A DNA stretch of 64,000 nucleotides from contig NC_037256.1 in assembly GCF_000002425.4 (NCBI RefSeq), positions 9,049,949-9,113,948 on the forward strand. The letters run 5' to 3'. Shown here piece by piece: positions 1-15,166 of this stretch. Within the stretch, counting starts at the first letter, position 1. Each line of letters opens with the position of its first letter. Under the pieces are notes generated by a model. The model ran no database searches and was not told the origin of the DNA. It was given only the letters and a program-made list of their open reading frames with translations. Made by a program: the position numbers and the translations under genes. The stretch comes from Physcomitrium patens (lineage: Eukaryota; Streptophyta; Bryopsida; Funariales; Funariaceae).

Positions 1-3000
1 ATATTGGGTCTTATAGAGGATTTTGGCATGACTATCAAAGATATCAAAGGATTCTCATGAAGTAGCGTAAATATTTCTATAATCACATGTTATTTCACTA
101 CATGGAAGAAAGTCACTAGTCTTTGTGATGGATTAAGATCAATTTTTGGAGCAATGCTTGAAATAAGAAGTTTTAGCCTTTTGTCATTTTCATGGCATTT
201 ATTGACTCTGTGTAGTATAGATGATCATACCATATTTTTACCTCTTTTTTTCCTCTTCATTATTCATAAGAAAGGAATCATGCAGCCCATATTTTTTGAA
301 AATTTGAGGGATAGTCACATAACTAGTGTCATTTGTACTATCCAAGACATCTTTGATTTGGACTATATCTTGAGTTAAAGAAGGGTGTGTGCTATGGTAG
401 GATTATGGCTTAAATTAACCCTTCTGACTATTATATTTTTATAACTTTTTTAGTTGTTAGTTGGAGAAGTTGAGGCTTGATTTAAAGAAAGTCCTCTACA
501 CAAGGATTTTTTCTATCAATAAATTTTTTTTCGACCCATTCTACTTATACTATGGTGTAAGTCTTTATTTATTATTTAAATAATAGTTAATAGACCAAAT
601 TTTATCTTAGCTTAATAGATCCAAATTACTTTTAAAGCACTTGAATAATAATCCGGACTAGTCTACTAGGATTATTAGATTATGACTTGACACTAGCAGA
701 GACGAAAGAAGAAAATGGAGGGAGGAAGAAGAGGAGATTGTTAAAGGTGGCATTGGGTGTAGGCAATAGGAATGTAGGATTTGCATCAATGAGATATATT
801 TTTTTAAGATTATTAGAGTCTTCAACTCTATTTCTTTTAGAGAATCTTTTATCAATCAAGTGCACTTACACTCTTTGATTAAATAAGTGGCGTTACAATA
901 AAATCTATATCAAATTAGTAAATTGTAATAGTCCACCAAAATTTGTGATATATCCTCTATTGATTCATTTGTAACTAAGAGCATCATTTTTCATCTTATA
1001 TTAGCTTCTTTAGCAATTCATAAATATTATTATGTAGTAAAGGCATTATGAATATTGCTTCCAAGTAGGATCTCTAATCCTTTGAATATTAGAGTTGTTA
1101 CTTTTACAAACTCTTTAGAAAACTCCCAAAGCATAATCCATAGTAGAACTTTGAAGCTTCTATGATAATTATAGTAAAATCCAAAAATCCAAGTTTATAA
1201 GATACAAATAGTTCACTTTCATTAGTAGAAGATTAACATCAATAGTTTCTAAGTAGTGGTGGTTTATAAATTGAGCACCTAAAAAAAACTCTTTGTAAAG
1301 GTTCTAACTCAAAATAACCAAAGTCCTAACTTGCAATGTAATTAACTCAATCCAACTAGTCAAAATATAAGAAGGTTGTTTATTTTTGATAAAACAAGTT
1401 ATAATTTTGTACTTTTGTAAGTAAATTGTTTCTTGTTTTATAACCTATTAATTGATTTTAACTCACAATATGGTAGTATGCAAGAAAAACCTTGTGTTGT
1501 TGCAAATGTATCTTTTTGGCAAAACCTTTTTAGCCATTGGAATGTTAGAGTGAAGTTTTGCATGCTTTTTCATATTTATGACAACCACTATCAGTTTTAA
1601 TTTTATAACTTCTATATTATTACAATTTTTAAAAAAATCAATTAGGCCTCCAATTTAATAGAAATTGGATCTATTAAGATATATTAATAGAAATATGGCC
1701 TAACTTTTCCTTAACAAAACTTAAATAAAAAAGTGATCTTGCCATTGTACAAAAGTAAAGTAAATTTATGTACTTTAAATATAACTCTAAAAGTTCTCTC
1801 TAAAAATTTATTCCACTCTACTATGTACTACAACCTTTATAATAGAGAGATTTTGTAGTGAAATTGCATTGCAAGTACATTCACAAGAAAGAATTGAAAT
1901 TGATGCATATTTCAATGTAATAGATTTGTAATTTGCAACAAAAATTAATAGCCCAAACAAGTTGAGACCTTTGTAGCTTCATTACATCCTCTTTCTTCCT
2001 TTGCATTAAAATTTTCATAGGTTTTGCACTTAGATTCTAGAACTTGTTTAATAAAATACAAAGTAGTCAAAATGAGATTTTTTTAATTTTTACAGTATCA
2101 AATCTTTTAATTTGGAATTAGTTATTATATAAGTATAGTATGAAAAGAGCCATTGTATCATTTTGAAACCTTTATATCCTTTAAAACAAAAATATATTTA
2201 ATTTTCAAAGTATACCAATAAAGTTAGAAATATTAAAATATAAGAGATTTTGACGTTTTAAAAATATAAGTTGAAACTTTACATAAGTCCTTATAATTCT
2301 CTAAATGGCATTTATCTAAACAAAAAAAATATCCATATAATCTTAAATTCTAAACTTAAATGCAATGTCATTATATATATATATATCGTAATTAATTAAA
2401 TTATATCTATTTTAATTGTATACACTTAATAACTAAGTATTTTATGGCTAGTATAAAAAAAAATTCAAAATAATTATTTTGTGTTTATAGTATGAACAAG
2501 TCTAAAAAATAAAAATTAAATTAAATAATTTTTTTCCGAAATTTTATTTATTTTTATTAAGGTTTTATATTTTTAAAACTAAAATCATGTTTAAAATTTT
2601 AATTAGACCTTAAGAATAAATAGAATAAAATAAAATAAAATAAAAAATAAAAAAAACATTTAAAAAAACAGGACAATTCAAAATTTTAAAAAAATTGCAA
2701 AAATCCTTTAAGAAGCCCTTATAAACGTAAAGACTAAATCTTAAATTCAAAATTTTGAATCTTAAATCTTAAATCTTAAATTCTAATCCCAATTTATATT
2801 TAAGTATTAAAATACTTTTAAAAAATATTAAAAAATAATAATATATATTCTATTCAAATTTAAATTTCTATTCTAAATTATTTTTAATATTTAACAACTA
2901 AAAACTTTATATATACTTTTTTAGAAATTATTCTAAAATTTTATCTTATTTTAATATTTCTTCAAGAATTTAACTTATATAAGTTGTAGTTTGTATTTAA

Positions 3001-6000
3001 AATAATATTTTTTAAAAATTAAAATATAATACCAAATATTATTCTAGACTATTTTATCCATCTACCTTAGATTTTATAAATCTAAATTCTAATTTATATA
3101 ACTATTCTATAAACAAATCTTACTTACAACTTAAAAGTTTGTAACCATGGCATAAATATACTCTTATATAAACTATCTATTTTATTATTATAATATAAAT
3201 AAGTATAAATAAAAAAATTAAATTTTAAAAGCCACACATCTTTTAAATTATAGACTTACTAAAAAAATTTAAACATACTATTAAAATCAAAAGCATCAAT
3301 AATGAAAAAAATTAAGCTAACTTCAAATTTTAAAAAAGATAAAGTTAAAAATATTGATGAAAAAATAAAAAGTCAAAGATTATATATTTTAAATTAAAAA
3401 ACTTATAAACCATTCAAGTCTATGACTAGATCTATAGATTCCATAAATAGATAATTAAGTCAAATCAAAATTCGTAAAAACTTTATCACTTGCATATTCA
3501 ATTCAAAAATTAAAATGATAAACATCTTAATATCTACAAATCTATGTACTTGTAGAATAATTTGAATATATATTTATATTTAGTAATTCTAAAAGATAGA
3601 TAATGGTCTACTTTAAACTTTAAAATACCTAATATCTTAAAAAATCAAAAATACAAAGTCAAAATTAAAAAAAACTATGTCTTCTAAGGTCAAAAATATT
3701 ATTGCAAGTTATTAATATTATTGAAAATCTAAATCCTAAAAGTAAGATAAATGAGATAGATTAAATAAATATTAAAATTTAAAGATACAAAAAAATTAAA
3801 AACATCCATGTAACCTTAAATTCTAATTTCTAAATCCTTCTATAAATTTATTTATTTTTCAATATATTAAAAAATTAAATTCTTTCGATGAAATCAAAAT
3901 TTATAATCTACTAAAAACTTATTATAAAGTCTTATGTTTATACATGTTTATGTTTATTGAAAAAATTAAGTTTCTAAATTATTTAATATTTTTTTATTTT
4001 CTGTATTTAAAAAAAAATCAATTATTTTAGTGCAATAAAGTTTCTAATGCTATTCAAAAATACCTCTAAATTATTATATTTATTAATGAATAATTATTTT
4101 AAATAAATGAATAATAAAAATATTTAAGTTAATTTCTTTTAAATCCCATGCTTAAAAAATTTAATTCTTTTCAAGAAACTACATTCTCTAATCTATTTTA
4201 AAATTTCTTAATAACTTTATATTTTTATAAATTTATATTTTTATAAATTTATATTTTTTATATACATCAAACTTTAAAATTCTTTAGATTAATTTTTTTA
4301 ATTTTTTACAATAATAGAGGCACAATTCTTCTTATGTATTAAGATTTGTCAATCAACTTAGAAAATTTACTAAATCCTTATAATTTCAAATATTTAGCTT
4401 CTTCAAATATATCAAGATTTTATACAATTTTAGCAATTTTTTAAATTTTCTATACTTTAAAAAAACCTAATTCTTCTAATATAACTAATTTTTTTACTCT
4501 ATTTGGTGAATTTTTAAAATCTCATAATTACATTTATTTCATTTTTTTATGCATTTAAAGCTTTTTAATCCTTCTTCTGAAAGATTTAAATTCTTACTTT
4601 TATAGAACTATAACTCTTCTGATACAATTAGATTTCCAAATCTACTTAGAATCATTTTAAAGTCTTATATTTCTACAAGTTTAAATTCTTCAAATATATC
4701 TATCTTCCAAATACTTTAAAAAAACTTCTTTAATCTTCTACAATTCAACAAAATCCAAGTCCTTGAATACAACCAAATTCTCTAATCTACTTAAATAAAC
4801 TTCTAAAGTCTTTTATTTTCATATATTTAGATTCTTCAAATATGTCAAGCTTTCAAATCCTTTGTAAGTCATTAAATCAACTCACAAGTTGTTTTAAAAC
4901 AAAAAGATGAATTTAGAATACCAAATTATAATTATTAGGTGAAGGTCAGTTTAAAAAACTCTAGATGAAATAAAATTAGTATTAGTACAAGATTCAAACT
5001 TCTATTCTCAAAAAAAAACTATGAGTATAAATAATAGATCAATAATTGATTCAATATTAATCTTTATTATTTTTATTATCTATTCTTAGTTATAGTAATT
5101 CCTTAATTTAAATTATGTTAATAATGATGTCATAAGTAAGTTAGAACTAAGTTAGAACTAAATTAGAAGTAATTTAGGAATAAATTAAATTCAATCCAAA
5201 TTGCAATACTTTTAATCTTCATAAGTATTTCAAATTCTTATGGATTAAGATATGTAAGCAGTCAATCTTTACTAGAAAATGTGTTTTAAATATAATGGTG
5301 AAGTTAGCTTGGCCAAAAAGTCATTTCTAGGGCTCATTCAATGGCCATCAACTTCAATCTCGGATTTTGATTCTTAGATGAATGAAGGCCATAGATCTAG
5401 ATTAAAGATCTTAGAAATGAAAAGTAGAGATGTGGCATCCCTCCTACAAGCTCCCATCCAATTGTATAAGAGTGGCTTAGTTGCCTAAGCTCTTTCTTTC
5501 TTTTCTTTATTGATGGATGAAGCTATGCCAAATTTTTCCTAGAAATTGCATGTGGCTAATTGTTCTAGCTTTTTTCTTTTATTTTCTAGAATTAGTTCTT
5601 AAATGTTTCAATAAAGATAGTATCTTTTTGCAGTTTTTTACACATAAATATCTTAGAATTTGGAATTTGTATGATGAAGAAACTTCAAATTTAGTTAAGA
5701 GTGGTATTTTGCCTTAATGGTTTGGTAGCTCTATTTTAGAGAGTTCTTTTTTATTGTTCATAAGCTAAAAAGTAATAAAGATTATTATGTTAGATAATTG
5801 AAGAAGTTTAGTTTTTAAAAAAACTAAGAATCAACCAGATTATATTCAAAAAGTGGTAGTAGTATTCATTCTTATAGAAGGGGGTTTGTTGCTTCCAAAT
5901 TCAAGCAACTAAGTAAAGGCACAACTTTAGAGGACAAGATTAGAGGGTTTGAAGTAGTCCAAGGGCTCAAATTCTAGAAGGAGGTGCCATTCAAAGTTAG

Positions 6001-8238
6001 GATTCTAAAATACTGTGAATTAATAATGGGAAATTAAAGACCAAGACGTGGTGCTCAATTTCATAAAAAAGAATGTGCTACCTTGCCAAATTAAAGCATT
6101 AACTTTGAGAGGCAATATTAGAGGCAAAAAACCAAAATTGAAGGCAAAATTTATCAAAAAAGGAGAAATTTTAAGTCTAGTTTCCAGAAAGCTAAGGATT
6201 GCTCCAAGAAACTCTTCAAAAAAGTGGTGATTATTTTTGTGCAAGGGGGTTACTACCAAGGACTGGGAGGTGACAGCTCTTAGTTTTTTCAAATTTTTAG
6301 GATGTATCTTAGATGAACTAATACAATTGGATGAAAAAAATTCATGTATAATAATTGGATGAACATATTTCATAAATTAAATTTGGATGGAAATTATGGA
6401 TGAAAATACATCAATAAATATTAATTAAAAATAGATAAATTTTTATTTATGGATTAGAAATCATTATTAGTTGAAAATTCATTTATTCTTGGATAAAATT
6501 TTAATTTTCTTAGATGAACTATTAATTTTGGATGATAATTAATAAGAAAAAATTAAATTAAATTAAAACCATATAAAAATTTCTTCTTTCAATTATGATG
6601 TAGTTGAATTGATTAAATATTGAAATTATTGTTTTACAATTGTTCGAATATGAGTTTAATTAATCAACTAATTTAAATTCTTTTATGAAGGATTAAGAAG
6701 AAATTTTATGTAATCAATTCACATATTAATTAATAGTTGTGAATTAGAATAAGTCACTTAAACTAGAGAATTTTTTGGCTCATAAGTAAGAAATTACTAG
6801 ATTTGTTGGACTTAAATCAATATTTAGGAAAAACATTTTGAAGATTTAGATAATTAAAATTAATATGAATTAAAATAGGCTCTCAATTAGTAGAGGTTTA
6901 TTTTATTTTACACCGTCTAGAAGCTTCTTTAGTTTTTTAAACTTTTAAAATTCTAATTTTTTTAATACTACTAAATTATATAATATACTTGGATTTTTTC
7001 TAAAGCCTTATATTCTTCTATGTTTAGCTCCATCAAACATGACAAGCTTTAAATTCTTCCAACAACTTTTTTAATTTTCTACATATTAAAAAATTTAATT
7101 CTTAAAAGATAAAAAAAATAAAAAAATAAATAAATAAAAATAAATAAATAATCTACTTAGGAATTCTTTCTAAGCTTTATATTTCTATATGTTTAGCTTC
7201 TTTAAACATGTGAAGGTTCTAAATCTCTTTTACAACTTCTTCAATTTTCAATACTTTTCAAACCACAATTCTTTTAATGCATCTAAAACTTTTAATTTAC
7301 TTGAAAACTCTTCTAAAGCCTCAGATTCTTACATCTTAAACTTCCTCAAACATATTAAGCATTCAAATCCTTGAAGTAATTTTTTTAATTTCTTGTCTTT
7401 AAAGATAATTATGTCTTTTAATATTGCCACTTAGAAACTCCTTCAATGTTTCATATTCATATATGTATAGCTTTTCTATAGATATTAAGTTTTTAAACCT
7501 ATCATTTATTATCTTTAAGCTAATATATTTTATAATAATAAATTATTTTAAAGCAATTAGATTTACTAATATTTTTTAAAATTCTTTTAATAAAAAATAT
7601 TTTTTTAAAAAAAATAATATTAATAATCTATATTTAAAGTACAAATAATTAACATACAAATTTTTATATATGAAAAGCATAAGATATGATAAGTTAATAT
7701 TATAATACTTAATTTTTTATTTCAATCTCTAAATATAAACAAACATTAACTTCAATCTTAAGATCTTCAAGACTCTCCCTTTACAAGCACACTAACTATA
7801 TCATGCAACTAATTGTGTATGTGAAAATTTTTATTATCATTCAATATTAATAAATAATTTTTCTTTGAGATTATTAAAATTTTGATTAAAAATTTTAACA
7901 TAATTATTTATAATAAATTATTATTATTATTTAGATATTTATATGTAATATAAATTATTACAAAAAATAAAAAGAAATATCTATAATAAATAAATAAAAT
8001 CTTAAAATTTTAAATCATCAAAGCTAATTTTTAATATTTTCTTAAAATTTTCATCACTTCTTTCATCATATCTTGCTTGCAACAATCTATACAAAGTGTA
8101 CTCTTATATTGTTAGTTTTTGGTTTTAATACAAGTAAATACATATAATTTCTAAATTCAATAAAATTCTATTTGAAAAAATAAAAATAGTTACTTCTTTT
8201 AAATACAAAAAATATATATTTTTCATTAAAAATATATA

Positions 8239-8240
<2 letters not shown>
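1..8240. other. AT-rich region without recognisable genes
   Basis: Very AT-rich with short (A)n, (T)n and (TA)n runs and dense stops in all frames. 2,300-5,100 and 6,900-8,200 look like heavily decayed repeat DNA with recurring words such as tttaaattct and cttcaaat. 5,280-6,370 is slightly less AT-rich, with 60-117-codon frames that match nothing I recognise. Confidence 0.6.
6300..6560. repeat. ggatgaa-rich degenerate repeat
   Basis: Words such as ttggatgaa, tggatgaaaa and tagatgaact recur at irregular spacing. A similar block in reverse complement lies at about 39,930-40,180. This may be a dispersed repeat with short internal subrepeats. Confidence 0.35.

Positions 8241-8241
<1 letters not shown>

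Positions 8242-8282
<41 letters not shown>
8242..8282. repeat. Poly(A) tract of about 41 bp
   Basis: Uninterrupted A run. Shorter A or T runs occur near 20,490, 22,478, 27,921, 29,600, 56,219 and 58,918. It could be a retroposed poly(A) tail or slippage expansion; no element body is recognised next to it. Confidence 0.9.
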
Positions 8283-8287
<5 letters not shown>

Positions 8288-9823
8288 GGTTTGGACCCTA
8301 TCAAAGATATTCATATCTGCTCTTTTATATGTTGATACATATTATTCTAAAGAGCTCTAAGTACAACTAATTGCAATTAATTTACTACCATTATCATTTT
8401 AAACTTATCAATACTCAATAATTCATCCAATCATTTTTTTCTTTTCTTATCATCCAAAAAAAATAACCTTTTTTATTTTTTAAACTTTTTTTAAGTTTTT
8501 TCATCTTTCTTACAAAGAATATACTTTAAATTGTTCATGCAAATCTTCTAATTTAATCTTTAATATGAGTCTACATTTTCCATCCTTGAAGTCAATTACA
8601 TAGCATGTTGCTTTAAAATTATAGAAGATGTAGCTACTTAAAGCCTTAGCCAATGTTTATTTACTAATTCCACTCATTTCAATGATTCCCAAATTTCAAA
8701 ATTTTATAATTTTTTTTCTAATTCAACCACTTTATTTTCTCTATACTAATTAAATTCAAATATTTTGTAGTTTTTTTATTGGTCTATAATAAATTATAAG
8801 ATTTAAAATTTGAATACTATAATAATTTATTTAATAATAATATCTTCATATATATCAAGTTTTAAGTCATATATTTCACTACATTATAGCATCTATAGCA
8901 ATTGTATTATAATTTTAACATAATATATTCTTTGTCAATAACTTGTTTTAAAAAACCAAAGTTCTTTTGGTAAACTACCATTGGGATAGCAGAATCAAAT
9001 TCTCCACTTTAGAATAAGAATTAAAAGCATTGAACAAAAGAGGCAAAACATCGGAATAAACCACCTTACAAATTTTCTTTGAGACTTGTCCACCATTGCT
9101 TTGGATCCAAAACAATACAAATCCATGACAAATATGCTTCATGCTTAAAGACTCTAACTTCTAAGGGACCATAGAGCATTTTTTTTTTAATACTGTCAAT
9201 CTTGTATAGATTTCAAGAAATATAGACTTTTGTAGTAGATTCAAAGACCAAAAATTATTCATTGATATATTTTATTTCTAAAAATAAGTATTTGAAAAAT
9301 TATATATGTTACCACTTTTTATATTTGCTTGGTAAATACAAAGAAGATATTCACCACTAAAAGATTTTATTTCCAATGTAACCTTAGTATATATTATGCC
9401 AAAATTAAACACATTGGCTTTCAAAGCATCTATCTTTAACAAGGATTCTTCAACTACATTCTTTTTTATAACCTCAAGTATTGTAAATCCAATAGTACCT
9501 AGATTTCTTCTTCTTATACATACTTACAAAGTATTTTTTACTTCAACCTTTAAAATACCAAAATTAAGTAACTTTACATATATATTTGCTATATTATCTA
9601 TTTTTAGAGTTTATATTAAATTTATAATAATATTATCAAAATTTAGATCACAATGTATTATCTTCATATCATGCATATAACATATTCTACTTCCAATTTG
9701 TAGAATAATCTCTATTGCAATTATTTTTAAAAGTTGGCATCTTCTTTCTAAAATTTTAAATAAAGTCATCTTTCTTCATTCTATAATAAATTTATATTCT
9801 TTTCTTTCTTCATTAAAAAATAC

Positions 9824-9838
<15 letters not shown>

Positions 9839-9866
<28 letters not shown>
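9839..9866. repeat. (TA)n microsatellite
   Basis: About 14 TA units following a poly(A) run. Confidence 0.95.
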
Positions 9867-10498
9867 CTTAAAGATTGTATTAATATGAAGTTTGGAAATA
9901 GATAGAGATATATAACAATTCTTATAATATCCACAAAACTTCTTTAAGCTACCACATAGCTTTAATCTTATTCCATATTAATTCTTTAAAATAATTTAGA
10001 AAAAAAAATATCACATGTGTAAGTATAATAAACTATTCAAAATAATGGAAATTGTCTCAATACATCAATGTTAGCATAGTAGTAATCAATATTTTTACCA
10101 AAATATTTACAACACATTAAAAGCTTCTAAGAATGACAAGCTTAATGACTTTCATTCAACACTATGGCATGTTGTATTTAACTGCTATTAACATCAAAGT
10201 TGAAATACATAATCACAAGGCATAGAAAAGAAAAATATCTAAAGAGCTTCAAAAAGCAGTTAATGCCATGTCAACATATTTATACCTTATTTGACACAAT
10301 ATTTTTTAAAAAGAAAATCTTTAATATAAACAATAAACACAATTTCCATATGTTTCAACACACATAATTTAAACTAAAAATCATGCTATTTCTTATTTTA
10401 CATTCCACATCAAAAATCTCCATACACATAAATTCCATCACTTATTTTAATTAATGCTTATTTTAATACCTTTAATAACTCTATTTTACAACATACAA

Positions 10499-10508
10499 AC
10501 ACACACAC

Positions 10509-10556
<48 letters not shown>
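10499..10556. repeat. Compound (AC)n-(TA)n microsatellite
   Basis: An AC run at 10,499-10,520 followed by a TA run from 10,525. A 67-codon - strand frame across it encodes only the repeat (YIYIYI and VCVCVC) and is not a gene. Confidence 0.95.
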
Positions 10557-10560
<4 letters not shown>

Positions 10561-10790
10561 CATGATGTATGTAATGCATTTATTCATCCCCATCAACTTC
10601 AGTTCACTATGTGTGTAAATTACACACTTTTTGGAATGATTCAATACACTACATATTTTCATATTTTCAAGCATGTAAACAACCACCACTTCAACTCAAT
10701 CGTAGCAATGTGCTCCAAGGTACAAAAAACAAAAACAAAAACAAATAAACAAATACCCACTTATATTAAGAAAGGCACTTTTTCTCATTG

Positions 10791-13700
10791 CCCATGACAT
10801 AAATATTGGACCACGGCTAAGCTGTTCACTGTCAACCCAGAAAAAAACACGCAAAACTGAATCAGATAGCAACCCAACCAAATAAAAAACCGTAGAAAAA
10901 CATTACACAACCAAGTTTAGCAACTGCCAAACAAGTCAACAAAGCATGTGCCTGCAGTGGATGTCGGGGAGTGCCTGTCTCCGCGCTAGAATCCCAGCTA
11001 CTGCTCCTTCCGAGAAAGCGTTGCGTGACGCCAGCCCTTGAAGTACCCACGTGCACCATGTTGTAAACAGCTCCGGAACCGCATCCGAATATAAACAAAA
11101 GATGGCCTGGTCGAAGAATCGATACCCATTTTATCCTTGATTTATCACAAGTCTACAACTTGGACTTGATCCTGGACGTTTGAACACTGCAGATGCGGTA
11201 TTTGTTGAGCACATTGCCATCAGGGCTATGACACAAGATAAATGTGATCCATCTCCATCTATGGCTGATGATGCTTGATTTGACAATTATGAGTGATGAT
11301 GCTTGATTAAGAAGAAGACGAAGGCGACGAAGGTGAAGAAAACGGCCCTGCTAGCAAACATCTGGTGTGTCGTTTGTATGTGGTTATTCAATTCCTCGAT
11401 GGCAGCAGATCTTTTAATGAGGTTGTTCTTTGCATAGAATATGGTTATGACAATCACAATACCCACTTTAGTCCAGATGGAGAATGGGCATTCTGAGGTT
11501 TTCACATCAACTGGAGTTTCTATTGCACTTTCCCTTGCCTGTTGCACCAGCAGACGCCGATTGTTCTCGACTAGAGCTGAGGCATTTCAAGTCTTCTAGT
11601 TGTAAACCTTAATCTTCATGAACTCTTCCTGCATGAATTTATATACTTCGAATTTGAAGCTTTAAGAATGTACTCGCGGTGTACTTGATTTATCAATCAA
11701 AAAGTTGCCAGTTGAACTTTCCTTTTAGACGCTTCGTAAGGCATTATGGAACATCACAGATGAAAATTCAGTTTGTGATACTCCTGGGGTTCAAAGAACT
11801 TGAGTTTTTTGCGGCTTCTGAGTTCTTTGCCAATCCTCTCGCAATGTACTAATTTTGGAAGCTCCGTGTCAATCCTCGTTGTGCAGCCGCTAGATGAAAC
11901 CAAGAGCTTGACTGGCTTGCATCGATTTGGGGCTAGACGTTATTTTCTTCATCATTGAACAGGAATTTTAGTTAGCAATACGCCAAAGGATGGTCTAATA
12001 ATGGTGGTAAGGCATTCATAGTTCGAGGACAGTCTACAGGCTTACAGTAATGTCTTTATTTTGTTTTCCTTTTAAAGCCATTCGTCCACATTTTCTGCTA
12101 ATGAGGTTAAAGTTTGAGGATGTGTCCACGTTTGGTTACTCCTTTATAAATTACAGCTGACGTTGAAAACTTTTGTGACTGCTAAATAGACGTCTGGTAG
12201 GGAACCTCTTTTGGCTGAAGTCCGATCATGGGGTCGACCATATTGGTTTGCAATCTAGCTGCTGCGTGCACGTGATTTGAAGAATGTTCCTTAGAATGAA
12301 CGTGTTATAGTAGGGAAATTTACGCTCTATTAAAGAGTTCTGGTAATTTGTTTGGTAAATTTGCGAAGAGGTACTGCTTGTGTGGGGTGTGTCTCCTATG
12401 GGCTCCGTTCCAATCAATAGCAGGAAAGCATGCACCTTTCATCCTTGTAATCAATCTACAGTTAATATCGTGTTTGTTTTGCTGTTGAAGATGCTGTGCA
12501 ATATTATTGTATCAAAAGGTTACTGTCAAGCCCAACTATAGCTTGGCTGTGTACTTCGTTGCCGATTAGCCAATTCAACTAGGATCATTGCTCAGTCAAT
12601 TTGCCAATGGAGATGATACTTTGTGGAACTATCCGCTGAAACTTTTACTCAGTGTTGTGGAGGTCTGTACTGACAGATTTGGGGATTGCAGGGGAACATA
12701 TATTAGCAATAGATAAATACATAAATATTGTTTTCATTGCAAGCCACGGTTATGAAGAAATATGCTTTCGTATTACCTTGTATTGTTCATAGCCTTTGAA
12801 TGCCTCGACTGGGTTTCTGCTACGTTCACAACGACGCCCGTACCTCAATTTTCTAGCATTTTTCAACATCGTCTTGTTTTGCATTTGGAATGATGTGAGG
12901 TCGAGTTCCTACATTTCATTTGTTTTCCAGGGTTATTGGATGGTGAAGCGCGATGTTCGAACAAAAGTATGTTTGCTGGGTAAAGCTGTCTCTTGCAATT
13001 ATCTGCAGAAAGGTAACTTTATTGAGGTACCTTCTTCCACTGTCGCTTCTGTCTCTGAGAGCTGAGTGCGTGATTCAGATCCAAATGCTTTGGGTGTTTC
13101 TCTACAAAAGGCAAAGAAAGCTTCTGTAGCGAATCTACCTGATCCTGATTCTTACAAATGGCTTCTCTAACCCATTAAATTTTGTTGATTCCAGATTGAC
13201 ATAGATATTGGGCTGTCTTCAGATGTACGAAGGGTGGTAGGACTTGCTCTGGGCTGTGTGACAAGTCCCCTTGAGGACCTCGCAATTCTTACAGAGGCAT
13301 TTCAGCCCTTCCACTGCAATCTTGTCTAGTCTAATCGATTGCCTCTAATACAATTAAGTTCTGAGCAGAATCTTATGCTGCACCAATCGTAAGCTGCTTC
13401 CCTCAAACTTCTCATGTCACAGTCTAAAAGAGCAAATGCACTTCCCGAGTGTTTGCTGAGGACAATAAGAATCATTCTAATCAAACTCTAGCCAGCAGTT
13501 CAATTTATTGAAAACACTCCAGCCAATTGACCACAGGCCAAATTTTTCAGGATCTACCGAATTACTTGTGGGAACTTGTATATTAAGCCCATTTACCCTT
13601 CTGTATCGCATTAATTACATTATTGACAGAGGTAGCTATTTTTGGAGGTAGTTCCTTTTCCTCATTACATTCTTTGATTCACATGGTTCCATCCAGGGAC

Positions 13701-14950
13701 ATCTGACGTCATCACATGGTTTCAATTAAAACTAGTATTCGATTGGAGAGCATTTTCCGGATATCTGCATGCAGCAATGTGGCAGAGGCACTGCTCTTTT
13801 ATCAGCTCCCTTATAATGGGTATAATAAATTTTCCAAGTTACGATTGCTCCAGTTTTTGGCATATCACCAATCAGTTTGCGAGCAATTTGCCTGCACTGT
13901 GCGTGGATATGATCCAGCCAGGTCAGAACAGGACATGGCAGCGCTTGTGCTATTGTCCCTGATAATGCTTTTTCTTCGCAGGTACTCTGTTCTATCCCCC
14001 CACTCCTGCCTACTCCTTCAAAGAACTACTAGAAAATCACGAATTTGTATTAAAATTACTTAATACTGCATAATCTGTGCGTAAAGAATATATTACATCG
14101 GCACTGATCATGACCTAGGGTGATGAGAAAATTTTACTACTGCAGGATCTTCAGCATGTCGTCAGAGTCAGCTCGGAGGAGGCGACCTGTGCCCGCTTTT
14201 TCCAGCAGCTTCGGGCGGTAAAATCCTCCCATTTCCCTGGCAAGCAATTCCCTACGGATTTGATTTTACTCGGGTCAGAGCACTGTCTCTTTGGGATTCT
14301 CCAAACGAAGCCCACCCCTCAGGCCAGGTCTTTGCCCGTTACTTTACTCCTCTTCGATGACCCTCTTTTTATGGGACTGTCCCTGCAACGACATCGAGTG
14401 CCACTGCACCCACTGTCGGACACAGAATGTCACCTTCCCAGCTCTCTATCTTCGCCTATCGATGAGAACGACGCCAGCACCAAGACTACCACCACCCTAG
14501 CAGGCTTTTGCCGCATGCATGGTACTACACCTTTCTCCCCCCCCCCCCTTCTCCTTTTTTGCTCAATAGGCCCTGATCCAAGACCGTATCACTGTGGCGG
14601 CGAGTTTGCCTTGCCGCGGTGCAGCTACCACTGTTGGCTACGCATAACATTCACCTGCTTTATTTCCCACCCACTTCGCATCCATGTCCTTTTTATATCA
14701 GTTGCTGCATGATTTATTCTCTACCAGCCGCCATTTCTTCATCAGGTAAGGTGGACTCGCCGTGAAGACCACTGGCAATTACTCCCTAGTTTCCCTCTCC
14801 TTGGAGGGGGGGCACCCACTATTGCCCTTCTTCATCCATCATGCACCCATTCCGGAACCATCCAAACATTCAAAACCCAACCTTGTGTCTCACATGTTGT
14901 ACTATTGATAGAGGGGGGGGGGGTATTGGTTACAGGTGGAAACAAAAATA
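10791..14950. other. GC-richer unique island without an assignable gene
   Basis: Composition changes sharply from the AT-rich flanks. Frames up to 150 codons (14,260-14,712) exist but match no family I know, and several lack an ATG. C10 at about 14,540 and G9 near 14,913 flank the right part. It may be a promoter or UTR region, a non-coding RNA or exons of an unrecognised gene. Confidence 0.5.
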
Positions 14951-15011
14951 CTATCAATGTGTAATGTAAAGAAAAAAAAGAACAATTGTTACATCTTTTT
15001 GGCAACAGTTC

Positions 15012-15130
15012 ATATATATATATATATATAGTAAAAATAGATAATAATATAAATTTAAATGAAATGTGATTTCATTCAACAGTATAATTTATATATTTCT
15101 TTGGAAAGTTTGAATAAAAATATTTCATGT

Positions 15131-15164
<34 letters not shown>
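15012..15164. repeat. Two (TA)n microsatellites
   Basis: TA runs at 15,012-15,030 and 15,133-15,164, at the switch back to AT-rich DNA. Confidence 0.95.

Positions 15165-15166
<2 letters not shown>

Larger units (their letters stand above)
8283..10790. other. AT-rich region without recognisable genes
   Basis: Stops in all frames. The longest frame (9,396-9,680, 94 codons) starts with an ATG but has a composition dictated by AT richness (Ile, Phe, Lys, Ser) and no family motif. Simple repeats lie at 9,839-9,866 and 10,499-10,556. Confidence 0.55.

Noticed and set aside
6020-6373. 117-codon - strand frame and overlapping + frame in 5.9-6.4 kb
   Set aside because: I looked for a retroelement gag or zinc knuckle in all frames. 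The partial resemblance (LFLCKG) was too weak to call.
10486-10689. 67-codon - strand frame with YIYI and VCVC runs
   Set aside because: Translation of a dinucleotide microsatellite.
14260-14712. 150-codon + strand frame
   Set aside because: No ATG-based family similarity, Pro/Ser/Leu-rich from C-rich DNA, and it overlaps another frame of similar length.
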